A program made the position numbers and the translations under genes. The notes below the pieces were generated by a model. That model made no database searches. It saw nothing but the letters and a program-made list of their open reading frames with translations, and had not been told where the DNA came from. 64,000 nt of DNA from Temnothorax longispinosus (lineage: Eukaryota > Arthropoda > Insecta > Hymenoptera > Formicidae): positions 12,380,157 through 12,444,156 of the forward strand of contig NC_092362.1 in the NCBI RefSeq assembly GCF_030848805.1, written 5' to 3'. Positions 22,509 through 32,559 of this stretch are shown here, one piece after another. Position 1 is the first letter of the stretch. Each line of letters opens with the position of its first letter.

Positions 22509-23263
22509 AAATAAGTCGTTTTATTTCGACCCAACTGGCCAATTGATACAGGAATTGCACGACGTTTCGACCGAATTCCGGTCCTTATCGAGTGCCTTTG
22601 TTCGAGTTACACCGATCCGCATAACAAAATTAATTGCATCGTTGATGTGGTGTCCTGACTACATCAAGATAAACGCAAAGCTAAACACAAGAGAAAGAAT
22701 TTATACATTTAACAATAGAAAAACTCTACAAAATTATTACAATATCACGATAGTCAAAACCAATAAAGTCAATTAACATTGTAAAATTAGTTAAAGCTTA
22801 CAATTCTTATGCGTTCCAAGACAAACGGTGATACATGAAATTAAAACGTCACCAGCCATATTGAGGCATAACGTCCAAACAGTAAAACAGTCAAAGTCGA
22901 ACTAAGGTTGTCAACGTAATCCGCGAATGACAAACAGCGCTCTGGTGGAAAAGCGAGCAGAACCGAAATATGAAGAGCAAACTAAGTAATACCAATAACA
23001 CGGTTATAAATAGATGGCAGGCTCTCAGTATCGTTTTCTAAATTGATTGTGCAATCATGTTTTTTGATGAAAAACATTTCGGATATTTCTCTTTTTTTTA
23101 AATGCTTTTCTCTATATAAAATTTCAGGATGCTGCCACTTGAATTTTGTTATGCGGATCGGTGTAACTCGAACAAAGGCACTCAATAAAGACCGGAATTC
23201 AGTCGAAACGTCGTGCAATTCCTGTATTAATTGGCCAGTTGGGTCAAAATAAAACGACTTATT
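22509..23263. repeat. Inverted pair of Penelope-like terminal sequences
   Basis: Arms of about 122 bp (22509-22630 and 23143-23263) are reverse complements. Both contain a 15-bp hairpin (GACCGGAATTCGGTC or a variant) followed by GAAACGTCGTGCAATTCC. This hairpin-plus-GAAAC arrangement resembles the hammerhead motifs in terminal repeats of Penelope-like elements. The 510 bp between the arms holds only decayed sequence. Confidence 0.5.
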
Positions 23264-23409
23264 ATCAAAAATGTTTTCACGCTATCTTGGAGCAACAAAA
23301 AACATTTGTTTATACACATATACATACATATATGTATACGTTATTAATTTTTTATTAACAATTTATGCTCTAGTCGTCGTCCTCGATCTTTGTTATCACA
23401 AGACCGTAA

Positions 23410-23590
23410 TTTCCTAAAAATTTGGAGAGAATTGCTCTTTGCTGTCGACCGCTAGATAATAAGTTGTTAATAAAAAATTAATAACAATTAAGGGAAACCG
23501 CGTCTCGTCGCAAATACTTGCTAAATTGTTTTGTTATAGCAAAAACGTGATCCCCTAAAAATTTGGAGAGAATCGTTCTTTGCTATGTTC
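23410..23590. repeat. Two copies of a TTTGGAGAGAAT motif block
   Basis: CCTAAAAATTTGGAGAGAAT followed by (C/T)G(T/C)TCTTTGCT occurs near 23413 and 23550, and a TTAATAAAAAATTAATAAC block also repeats nearby. Nature unknown. Confidence 0.5.
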
Positions 23591-23729
23591 TACAATTATT
23601 ATATCGAATAATCTATAACAATTAAAACATGTTTTTATATCAAACCGATGAAAAAACAGTTTGAATATTATCAAAAATCTTTATATATAGATATATTTAA
23701 TCTTCATTAATTAATAATATCTAAGAAAA

Positions 23730-23893
23730 GCCCAGCGGCCGATAATAATTAACCTACGATACGTTCGGACCCCCTGAGGAACCCGCATGTTATTCGGCCC
23801 TGTCCGCGAGACGTTCCGCTGCTAGCTCCCGCTGCTAGCTTCAGCAACATGGTTTTCGAGATATTCGACTGGATGGATTAAAATGGTCCACCC
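23730..23893. repeat. Short repeat ending in CCACCCTGTAT
   Basis: A GC-rich block with a small internal duplication (CTGCTAGCT) and the end TTAAAATGGTCCACCCTGTAT, the same terminal word as at 6400-6420 and close to the fold-back at 54868-55746. Confidence 0.45.
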
Positions 23894-23962
23894 TGTATAT
23901 TAAACATTGAAATAATTAATTTCCAGCTTTGTTCTCATTACGATATCTCATCGTATAAAGAA

Positions 23963-25000
23963 ATGGATATCAAAACAAACCGAATACAAGCACCAAATTT
24001 TTCTCAAGATGAAAAACTGGTACTTGTATCATTAATAAAAAAAATACAAATTGATAATAGAAAATAAGTGGACTGATGCTGTGAGTGTTAGAAACAAAGA
24101 AGAGGCTTGGCTAAAGATATTAAACGAGTATAATCAGCAAAGCAACTGTCGCTCTCGCGAATTAGGAAACATAAAAAACTTCTGGATCAATGCTAAGAAG
24201 GACGCCAAGAAGTTGTATGCAAAAAATAAAAAAAAACATATTTCACAGGTAATTTAATTAACATTTAATTATTTAGGCGCTTATTTACGAGCAAGAATTT
24301 ATTTTTATCACATATATTTGTTAGGTGGTGGATCCTCAAATATTGTGACTGGTGTTGTGGCCGATGCCATTTATGAAATAATTGGGCCATCCATCAATGG
24401 ATTGATCAATCCGTTCGATTCTGACAAACCAACATCCAAATCGAATGATGTAGAAACACCATCAACTGTAATCTACTAGATGATGATATGGAGAATGATG
24501 ATTCAAATCATACAAATGTTTTTCAGGTTTGTAAATATTATACAATATTTTTGTTTATTGTTGTTTTACATATAAAAACTTATACTATTTTAATGAGATA
24601 CAACAATTTTCAGCATTTAGTAAAAAGCAGAGAATTGGACAGTTAGGCGGAATATAATTTTCAAAAATTCGAAAGTCATCAGTCCTCCGCTTTCCAATGC
24701 AAAAAAGGTATCCAGTGTAAATATAAGCGTCCAAAAGCGGTGGAGTCAATAAACAGTTCCAACGAAGAAACATTGAATCTTATGGAGACAAAAACATCAC
24801 TAGCAAAGTTAATGCTAAAGAACATTGAAGCTAAACAGCGAATTGAAACAAAAATACTAAAAAGAAAACTCGAAAAAGAGCAACTTGCAGTTAAATTACT
24901 TAAAATAAAATGTAGAAAGGCGAATAGAGGAGAGCCTGTTTCTTCCTATTCAGATAGTATGTTGTCATCTGAATCTTCAGAAGAAATTCTTCTTTAACCT
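23963..25000 (+). pseudogene. Harbinger Myb/SANT-like accessory protein
   Basis: MDIKTNRIQAPNFSQDEKLVLVSL starts at 23963. After a frameshift near 24045 it continues IIENKWTDAVSVRNKEEAWL and RELGNIKNFWINAKKDAKK, the trihelix Myb/SANT-type fold found in partners of Harbinger transposases. After an intron-like gap, GGGSSNIVTGVVADAIYEII follows at about 24320-24480. The C-terminal coiled coil with MLKNIEAKQRIETKILKRKL spans 24740-24997. Family role: DNA binding and nuclear import of the transposase. At least one frameshift makes this copy doubtful. It is convergent with the HARBI1 gene at 26165-30490. Confidence 0.65.
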
Positions 25001-25234
25001 ACATGTACATATGAACGGGTAAAGAAGACGTACTGATGGTGATAAGAGAAATTAATTTGTTTAGTTTTTTGTTAATTTAGTACGTATTCCATGGCAATAA
25101 TTGTGGGCTGTGTCAATTGAAAACAATGTAGCTATGCGATCAATAATGCATTAAGTTATTTTTTTTATTGTCATTAATTACGCATATACAAATATTTCAT
25201 GACAATAATTGTGACCAGTGTTAATAGGAATATA

Positions 25235-25901
25235 CGTTCGGGAGACGCAGGGGGCAAGGTGAAGAAGCGGCAAGTCGAGTTTTAAATTAACAATGCAGCA
25301 ACATGTATTTCTTATTTTACGATACAGTCATGAATAGATTGTCTTTAGAATTATATTATGGGAGGCTAATCCGCGTTAGAAGCCACAGCGGTCCTGGTGG
25401 AGGCGCGGGAGCTTTGGCCTCAGGTCGTCGTTGCGGGGAGGGCCTCCGGGCTCGCCTCCTGGGTCGTGATCGTCGGCGTCCCTTGCGGGAGCCGTGGGCA
25501 GAGTGGCCCTGTGCTACCACCACCACTGACCTGACACGGCGGGAGGGGCGGACTCTGCCGGGCTCGCACACAGGCGATGATGATTCCCCGCACGTCGTTC
25601 CGAAGAACGATAAGCGGCTTTCGCTTGCTCCAGGTTGAAGCGGAATGAATTTCGTTAGTCTCGATCACACCCGATATATTTAACGCTCGGGGGAGACGTC
25701 ATGCGAGAGAAGCGAATTCGAATCCTTGCGACCAGGCTGGCCCTTATAAACACTTCTGGTCGTACTTTAATTGCGAGTAACGACAGCTGCCCCGCGGCGA
25801 CAGGTGTTACTTGTACTTGCGTCGCGGGGCGGGGATGCCCGCGGAGCGCAGAACGGGTTGCCGCTCTCGCAGGCGCGCCGTTCGTAGCACAGATCCGAAC
25901 A
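25235..25901 (-). repeat. Solo LTR, 667 bp, with ATATA target duplication
   Basis: On the minus strand it starts TGTTCGGATC and ends CCCGAACG (the terminal A changed to G), GC-rich inside, flanked on both sides by ATATA (25230-25234, 25902-25906). A TTTATAAG box lies on the minus strand near 25750. The short ORFs inside are not genes. Confidence 0.75.
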
Positions 25902-26164
25902 ATATAAAAACAACGTTTGTGCGATCAATGACGTATATTAAGTGATTTTTTTTAGTTCTTGTCATTGCGTATATATATATATTTTTTTAATAAATAAAAA
26001 ATATGAACTGTGTTAATAGACACAGGTTTTTCATATAACTTTCCGTCTCCGTTTGTTCATTATAATAAGCTGCAAAATTATTAATGTGTTATTTACAATA
26101 TCTTTGATTAAACAAAAATAAAAATAAAAATATATACTTATTTTATATCAATTGTATAGTATGA

Positions 26165-26727
26165 TTACTTCTGGAAATAATTGTCTATCATATGTTGTCT
26201 CACATCATTCCTTTCGCCAGGCAAATCTATATCGCGAATCTGTGGTATCTCATCGTACACGATTCCATTGATTAGTGGATCTGGCGGCCTAGCTTGCCTT
26301 GCGATGTTATGTAGTACCGCGGTCGCTACAATTACTGGTAATGTTCGTTCAACAGTTGAGAAACGAGAACCGATGTTGATTACGGCAAATTTTCGACTCC
26401 ATATGCCGAATGTGCGTTCTACTATACACCGTGTGCGAATTTGAGCTTCATTATATAATTGTTCAGCAGGTGTCACTGAATTATTCAGAGGTGTCATAAG
26501 ATAGGGCAAATTTGAGTAACCGGAATCTCCAAGTAAAATTCCATTACCAAATCTCCCAGCTTCAAATAAAGCTTTTATTCGCGAATTATTGAATATGGTG
26601 GAGTCATGAGTTACTCCAGGCCAGCGCGCTACAATGTCAATAAATTCTAATCGTGCATTGACCACAGCTTGCACATTTATCAAAAAATAGCCCTTTCTGT
26701 TTCGATATAACTCTGCGTTTTCTCCAT
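26165..26727 (-). pseudogene. HARBI1-like transposase (third copy), catalytic C-terminal exon
   Basis: After acceptor TATCAG (26728-26733) the frame reads DGENAELYRNRKGYFLINVQ, DIVARWPGVTHDSTIFNNS (second Asp), LLGDSGYSNLPYLMTPL, CIVERTFGIWSRKF (catalytic Glu) and VIVATAVLHNIARQ. It ends at 26165. This exon is open and well preserved. Its intron (26728-27713) contains the tRNA-bearing palindrome. The first catalytic Asp lies in the upstream exon at 27714-27929. Confidence 0.88.
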
Positions 26728-27071
26728 CTGATACAAATAACACAAAAATTCAATTAAATGTATTAATCAAATATGAATCATTGTGCGATACATATATATA
26801 AATAATAAGAGAAATAGGATCGTAAAGATACACAATCAATTAGAAAAGCCATGCGATCCAAGCCTAGGTCCTTGACAGCCTTATATTAGTTACTGTATAC
26901 ATATATGTCTATATATATACATATAGTTTTTTCCAACATACTGCGCGCCGATTATTTGTCGGACTTAAAACACAGTAATTGTTAGAATTAAAAACCCTTC
27001 CCTCCCCGGAATTAAATCGACTCGATTTAAATATCTAATAACTGTAAAGAAAATTTATTGCGAAAAATATT

Positions 27072-27144
27072 ACCTCAGCCAGGGCTCGAACCTGGAACCT
27101 CCCTCATTCCGTGTAGGGCGTCGTACCAATTCGACTACCGAGGC
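27072..27144 (-). tRNA. tRNA-like sequence in left arm of palindrome
   Basis: An exact mirror copy of the tRNA-like sequence at 27377-27449, at the symmetric position of the palindrome. Confidence 0.5.
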
Positions 27145-27376
27145 ATGTGGTAATATTTATCGCAATAGCCGGTTAATAATAGTTTGAAACGTCTTTCTCA
27201 GGCGACGTGAATAATAATAAGAGAAATAGGATCGTAAAGATATACAATCAATTAGAAAAGCCATGCGATCCAAGCTTAGGTCTTTACGATCCTATTTCTC
27301 TTATTATTATTCACGTCGCCTGAGAAAGACGTTTCAAACTATTATTAACCGGCTATTGCGATAAATATTACCACAT

Positions 27377-27449
27377 GCCTCGGTAGTCGAATTGGTACGA
27401 CGCCCTACACGGAATGAGGGAGGTTCCAGGTTCGAGCCCTGGCTGAGGT
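27377..27449 (+). tRNA. tRNA-like sequence in right arm of palindrome (probably not a standard tRNA)
   Basis: The 73 nt fold as a 7-bp acceptor (GCCTCGG with CTGAGGT, two wobbles), a 4-bp D stem (GTCG/CGAC) and a perfect 5-bp T arm with TTCGAGC loop; the B box is GGTTCGAGCCC. The anticodon arm is irregular: CCCT/AGGG with an over-long loop ACACGGAATG and no clear U33, so no anticodon is assigned. No CCA is encoded. It is either a degenerate tRNA or the head of a tRNA-derived repeat. Confidence 0.5.
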
Positions 27450-27713
27450 AATATTTTTCGCAATAAATTTTCTTTACAGTTATTAGATATTTAAATCGAG
27501 TCGATTTAATTCCGGGGAGGGAAGGGTTTTTAATTCTAACAATTACTGTGTTTTAAGTCCGACAAATAATCGGCGCGCAGTATGTTGGAAAAAACTATAT
27601 GTATATATATAGACATATATGTATACAGTAACTAATATAAGGCTGTCAAGGACCTAGGCTTGGATCGCATGGCTTTTCTAATTGATTGCATATATATAAA
27701 TGTTTTTAGTTAC

Positions 27714-27929
27714 CATATGATTGAACTCGTACGTGCTTACAATCTATAGCTCCTATGACTCGAATAAAACCAGAAACTTTCAAAAAATTCTTTTTGAGCT
27801 TGGCGTATTTGGTCAGGCTGTGCAGGAAATCTAATGAAATCCTCACTCAAAGTTGCAATTGCTGGGGAAACGCGATGCACAATCGTATGAGCCGAAACTT
27901 ACTTATTCCGCAGAAATCTCCCACCGTGA
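27714..27929 (-). pseudogene. HARBI1-like transposase (third copy), middle exon, cut by a Helitron
   Basis: It reads VGDFCGISK, then (frameshift) AHTIVHRVSPAIATLSEDFI and QPDQIRQAQKEFFE, then (frameshift) VSGFIRVIGAIDCKHVRVQ with the first catalytic Asp, and donor ATATG|GTAACT at 27714. Two frameshifts, and the upper end is cut at 27929 by the Helitron. Confidence 0.8.
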
Positions 27930-29039
27930 TCTATATATATAAAGGAAGATGTCCTGACTGACTGACTGACTCACTCATCAACGCACAGCCCAAACCCCTG
28001 AACCGAATTTTTACCAAAAATATATGAAATAGGGGTAGAATTTTCCGGGAAGTGCCACTATGTGTATAGTTTTTTGTTACCGATTTTCTGGAAACCGGTT
28101 TTGTTAATTTTTCTAATTTTTCGGGAAATAATTGACCGAATCTCAAAGAATTATAGATTAAACAGGGGTAAAATTTTCCGGGGAGTACTATAAAGTGTAT
28201 AAATTTTCGTTACCGATCTTTTTGGAAACCGGTACCAAAATTTTTTCAATTTTTCGGGAATTAATTGACTGAATCTTAAAGAATTGTATATGAAGTAAGG
28301 GTAGAATATATATTTCACGGGGAGCGTCATGATGTGTATAGTTTTTGTTACCAATCTTTTTGGAAACCGGTTTTTTTTAATTTTTCCAATTTTTCGGAAA
28401 ATAATTGATTGAATCTCAAAGAAATATACATGAAGTAGGGGTAGAATTTTCCGGGGAGTGCTATAAATTGTACTATTTTTTGTTAGCGATCTTTTTGGAA
28501 ACCTGTTCCGAATGACCAAATCTCAAAAAATTGTACATAAAGTAGGGGTTGAATGTCCCGGGAAGTGCTATAAAGTATATAATTTTTTGTTACCAATTTT
28601 TTTGGAAACCGGTATCAGAAGTTTGACAAATTTTTCGGGAAATAATTAATCAAATTTTAAAGATTTGTATATAAAACAGGGGTAAAATTTCCCGGGGAGT
28701 GTATAGTTTTTTGTTACCGATCTTTTTGGGAACCGGTATTTTTTTGAAAATCGGTTACAAAATTTTTCCAATTTTTTAGAAAATGATTGAGTGAATCTTA
28801 AAGAATTGTATACGACGGAATTAAACTTCAATAGATAAAAAGTAATATTTTTCAATTTATAGCATTTTAGAGAGAGAGAAAGAGAGAAAGAAAGGGAGAA
28901 GGAGAGGGAGAGGCAGAAGGAGAGGAAGAGAGAAAGAGAGAGAGAGAGGGAGAGGGAGAGGGAGGGAGAGGGAGAGAGAGAGACTATTTGCGTGTCTTAT
29001 TACATATGTCCTCCGGGCGAAGCCCGGGTAACCAGCTAG
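27930..29039 (+). mobile_element. Non-autonomous Helitron, 1,110 bp
   Basis: The 5' end is TCTATATATATAAAGG preceded by A. The 3' end is a hairpin (CCGGGC-GAA-GCCCGG, 29013-29027) followed 9 bases later by CTAG and a host T. These are the classical A|TC...CTRR|T features, with no target duplication. The interior has a diverged minisatellite (28000-28820) and a GA-rich tract (28868-28983). No Rep/helicase. It interrupts the HARBI1 middle exon. Confidence 0.85.
28000..28820. repeat. Diverged minisatellite within the Helitron
   Basis: About six copies, 105-140 bp apart, of a unit containing GAATCTCAAAGAATT, AGGGGTAGAATTTTCCGGG and TTTTTGGAAACCGGT. The AAATAGGGGTAGAA word also recurs at 33600-33850 and 40480-40720, so those loci derive from the same family. 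Confidence 0.75.
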
Positions 29040-29062
29040 TGTATATATATATATATATATAT

Positions 29063-29373
29063 ATTGTTGCGCTCCGACAGCTTCCGCTCGCTCTCACTGC
29101 ACTTCCACACACGCTCGCGCGCTCACTCACGACCCGTGGAATAGGAAAACACAGAATAGAAAAAGGAAAGGATGGTTTATTCCGTTAGTTTACAATCGTA
29201 AACGAGAACCGAAACGTCCGCTCGAGTTTCAGTCTAAAGGAAATCTGACAGGCGATAATAAAACAATAAATCCATATGTCCCGTTGTCAAGGGACGCGCT
29301 TCGACTTGAAGCTTCCGCAGAGCGAAGCCAAGTTCAGCCCTCGGGTAACGGGTGTCACGGCACGGGCTCAACA
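29063..29373. repeat. Solo LTR, 311 bp
   Basis: TGTTGCGCTCCG...GGGCTCAACA with inverted TGTTG/CAACA ends, embedded in an AT dinucleotide tract on both sides (the duplication cannot be read exactly). It directly follows the Helitron. Confidence 0.65.
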
Positions 29374-29380
29374 ATATATA

Positions 29381-30267
29381 TTGGGTGTACAACTTAATTC
29401 GGTCCGTTTTTTTGCTTGAAAAACGCATTTATTGTGAAAGAACGGTACGTACGGTTTTATTCAAAGTATTGTCTATTGCTAGCCACTACTTTTTCCCATC
29501 TTTCTGGCAGTATATGGATATCGCGTCGGAAGAACGCTTCATCCTTTGAGGCTTCCACAAATCGACCCAATTTTTGATATCCTCATATGATGTGAAGTGC
29601 TGCTCAGACAGGCCGCGCGCCATCGATCGAAATAAATGGTAATCAGAGGGAGCAATGTCTGATGAATACAGCGGGTGGGGTAGGACTTCCCATTTCAACG
29701 TTTCCAATATGTTTTGACGGGCTTTGCGACATGGGGGCGAGCATTGTCATGCACCAAAATCACTTTATCGTGTCTATCGTTGTTGAAATGGCTTGTTGAG
29801 TCACTCCCAATGATCCTGCTAATTCTTCTTGCGTTTGACACGAGTCTTGATCAAGTAATGCCTTCAATTCTGCATCTTCGAAAACCTTCTCTTTTCCACC
29901 GCCATGCCGGTCTTCGACGTCAAAATCATCGTTCTTGAAGCGTTGAAACCACTCTCGGCACGTTCTTTCACTAATTGCGGCCTCACCATACGTATTTGAG
30001 AGCATTCGATGAGCCTCAGCCAAAGATTTCTTCATATTGAAGCAGAAAATTAAAACCTCCCGCGAATGACGAGAATTTGGCTCGTAAGCTGACATTTTCA
30101 ATCGAGAATAACTTTATAATGCAGACACAAATCGACTAATATTTCGATGGCGTTATGTTTACAAATGCCTAAGCTTATTGTATGACGTCTACGATCTATT
30201 TATTTCGACCACCACTTACTGTTACAGTCATCTTTTGAAAACGGACCGAACTAAGTTGTACACCCAA
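29381..30267 (-). mobile_element. Internally deleted mariner element, 887 bp
   Basis: Terminal inverted repeats of about 29 bp (TTGGGTGTACAACTTAATTC; right end reversed TTGGGTGTACAACTTAGTTC) flanked by TA (29379-29380, 30268-30269). It contains transposase N- and C-terminal parts only and is about 400 bp shorter than full-length mariners. Confidence 0.9.
29486..30101 (-). pseudogene. mariner transposase, internally deleted
   Basis: The N-terminal helix-turn-helix domain (MSAYEPNSRHSREVLIFCFN, SERTCREWFQRFKNDDFDVE, LGVTQQAIS) ends at about 29760. VILVHDNARPHVAKP (second catalytic Asp) follows at once, then in another frame HPLYSSDIAPSDYHLF (third Asp). Roughly 130 residues including the first catalytic Asp are missing, so it is non-autonomous. 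Confidence 0.88.
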
Positions 30268-30394
30268 TATAAGATAATAAAATATCATTATTGAAGATAA
30301 TGAATCATTAAGTCAAATACTTTTTAAGCATTTTATCATAAAACCATATGTTTATAGTTTTATATACATACCAGTTAGTAAAATGTTCTAATTG

Positions 30395-30490
30395 GTGATG
30401 AATCTTATTGAGCAACTTAGTAACACTGTGCTTTTTGATAATAGAAAACAATCAATAAATGCATTTTCATCTAATTCCTCAAAATAATTA
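30395..30490 (-). pseudogene. HARBI1-like transposase (third copy), N-terminal exon fragment
   Basis: The minus strand reads INYFEELDENAFIDCFLLSK followed by STVLLS, matching the N-terminal part of HARBI1 proteins. It is separated from its middle exon by the mariner, the solo LTR and the Helitron. Too short for separate proof, but its order and strand fit. Confidence 0.6.
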
Positions 30491-30499
30491 ATGCGCAGT

Positions 30500-31020
30500 C
30501 TAATCTTATGGTGTAATTGCAAAATTTTTGTAAAACGAAAAATGACCCATCGAATCGACGTCTAATTGACGTCGAAATCATCGATATTACATCATATCAA
30601 AATAATGCTCAAAATTTAAAATTTATTTCAATGTTTGTGCTATATCATATTAAAAAAAAAAGAGATTATTTTGTGACATACATTCATCGCGCCAGACTGT
30701 AAACAGGCAAATGATGTATTTTCTGTTAAGACATCGATATTTCATCATTTCGATATCGATTCGAAGCTATTTTGATTTGCCTGTCAAAAATATACAATAA
30801 CATTGCCATTATATAGAATGCAATATGAATAAAAAATTATATTGTATTGGCAGACATGGATAAAATAAATATTTTATAATTTGAGCATTATAAATAATTG
30901 CGTTACAATATTAATTTTTTCAGGCTTTCTGGTTGGCGCTCGTTTGCATATAATTGTAATATAGTGGTTTGTCGCATGTATATAATATTGATATGGTTGA
31001 TTCGCGTTTGATACTCGTTG
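30500..31020. other. AT-rich spacer
   Basis: It contains small self-complementary words (CGACGTCTAATTGACGTCG near 30558, and CGATATCGAT). No gene seen. Confidence 0.5.
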
Positions 31021-31650
31021 TATATTAGTCAGTAAGCTCATAATCGTAAAGTTACCGTCAGTTTGAGACTCGCGCGAAACGTTGGCGGACCGCGACAGGT
31101 GTCAATACTCGCGCGACTCACCCGACTCGTGCTGCCCGCCCACGGGTGGCAGGCCCAATTATTGGGACAATAGTACTCGTTCGCGCCGTACTTCCAGGAG
31201 CGCGAGCCGAGAGAGTGCCGGAGCACTCACACTCCCGTAAGAATCGCCGACAAGATAACACTGAGTATCAGCCACCGTCGAGTGCTCGACGAAGTCGGTA
31301 GAACGGCGTTTGCCTGCTTGCCCGTCTTGTGTTGCTTGCTGCTCGCTTGCTTGCTTGCCCGCTACCTTGTCTGCCTGCACGCCTCCCGCTTGCTATCAAG
31401 GAGGATTCGCCACCCGAGAGGACAGACGAGATCGGCCGAGAGACCATCCCAGGAGGGCGCCGGGCTGCGATACGGTGCGTCGCTTCGCTTGATTTATCCT
31501 GCTTTACCCGCATTTCATTTCGCTTGCATTCGTGAGGGGATTGCCCCTCTGGTCCTTCGAACCACCCTAATACAGGCCAATCGCGAATCCGGGGAGCGAT
31601 TAATACCCCCCCGAGCACTTTCATTTTCATTAAATAGTTACTTTATAACT
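31020..31650 (+). promoter_or_regulatory. GC-rich island of unknown role
   Basis: After AT-rich DNA, a TTAGTCAGTAAG word (an initiator-like TCAGT at about 31030) starts 600 bp of CpG-rich sequence with a possible splice donor (CCCGTAAGAATC, about 31236). It could be a host promoter with 5' exon or a piece of an LTR. ORFs on both strands look like composition shadows. Confidence 0.3.
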
Positions 31651-31749
31651 GTAAAAGTCACAACAAAAAATAAAAAATAAAAAATAAATTCAATTACGAA
31701 AATAAATATTAATAATTGGACTTAATAAAAATTAAATAATTTGTTCAGA

Positions 31750-32120
31750 TATTGCGATCGAATTCTTTTCGCGTTTTAAACGCCCGATCGTTTCACATTA
31801 GATGGCGTGACGCGCGAGTTACCACTAGAGGAACTCTAGTCGCCACTCTCAAAGAGTCCCCACCTCCTTCCTCACTCGTTAGGTGTCATGGCCGCACTTG
31901 CTTGCGTTTCTTCGAACGTGTCGAGTCCGTTACCTCTTTCTTGACGGATTGATCGTTGCGGCGCGTGTTCTGGAGACCAACCGAGCGAGAGTCGGATCAC
32001 CAGGGAGAGCTCACCGCCAGGAAAGGGAGAGCTGCGGCAGCTAGTGTCCGAGAGGGAGGATCGAGGCGAGGAGTCCGGTCCAGCGAGCGGGGCTTAAGAG
32101 ATTCTCATTGGGACGCCATA
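31750..32120. other. Second GC-rich block
   Basis: It starts near GCGTTTTAAACGCCCGATCG and ends near 32110. No protein motif recognised. Confidence 0.3.
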
Positions 32121-32152
32121 TTTGAAGACAGACATTAGTCAAAAAAGTACAA

Positions 32153-32274
32153 GGGCCTCTGCTAGAGTTTATATTCGTCTTGAGATCTGAGAATTACTTT
32201 CATTCTTATGGCTCTGGCTTGAAATTCTAGCCCAAGAATCGATCTCATAGACATTAATGCAGAGGCCCCACTTT
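32153..32274. repeat. Possible small MITE with GGGCCTCTGC ends
   Basis: AAGGGCCTCTGC at the left and GCAGAGGCCCC at the right form short inverted ends about 120 bp apart. No clear duplication. Confidence 0.45.
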
Positions 32275-32559
32275 CTTTTCATTTTTCTTTCTTCTTTTTT
32301 TTTCATAATCGGTATTACGTTTCAGTAAATATTCCGACTCACATTTTTAATCAGTAATCCAGACATCTTAATTCCGTCCTGTAAGATCTGATTTTTTATT
32401 TCAGTTCATTTATTTTTTATTCTATCTTCAGGACAGATTACTGATTTGTTTTGCTTTTATTTCAACTAATGTAAAAATTTTTTGGTTACTCTCAATTTTT
32501 TTTACAACATATTTTATTTTTTTGTAAAGATAACTACACATAATGAAGACAAAATTGAC

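Larger units (their letters stand above)
26833..27688. repeat. 408-bp near-perfect palindrome with tRNA-like core
   Basis: Left arm 26833-27240 and right arm 27281-27688 are reverse complements with no net insertion or deletion (both pairs of ends sum to 54521), around a 40-bp loop. The loop plus inner left arm repeats, in direct orientation, about 66 bp of the outer left flank (from GAGAAATAGGATCGTAAAGA to AAGCYTAGGTC). Each arm contains an identical tRNA-like sequence. It sits inside the intron of the HARBI1 copy. Confidence 0.85.

Noticed and set aside
25303..25907. Protein genes in the GC-rich segment
   Set aside because: The whole segment is bounded by LTR ends and an ATATA duplication; the ORFs are inside a solo LTR.
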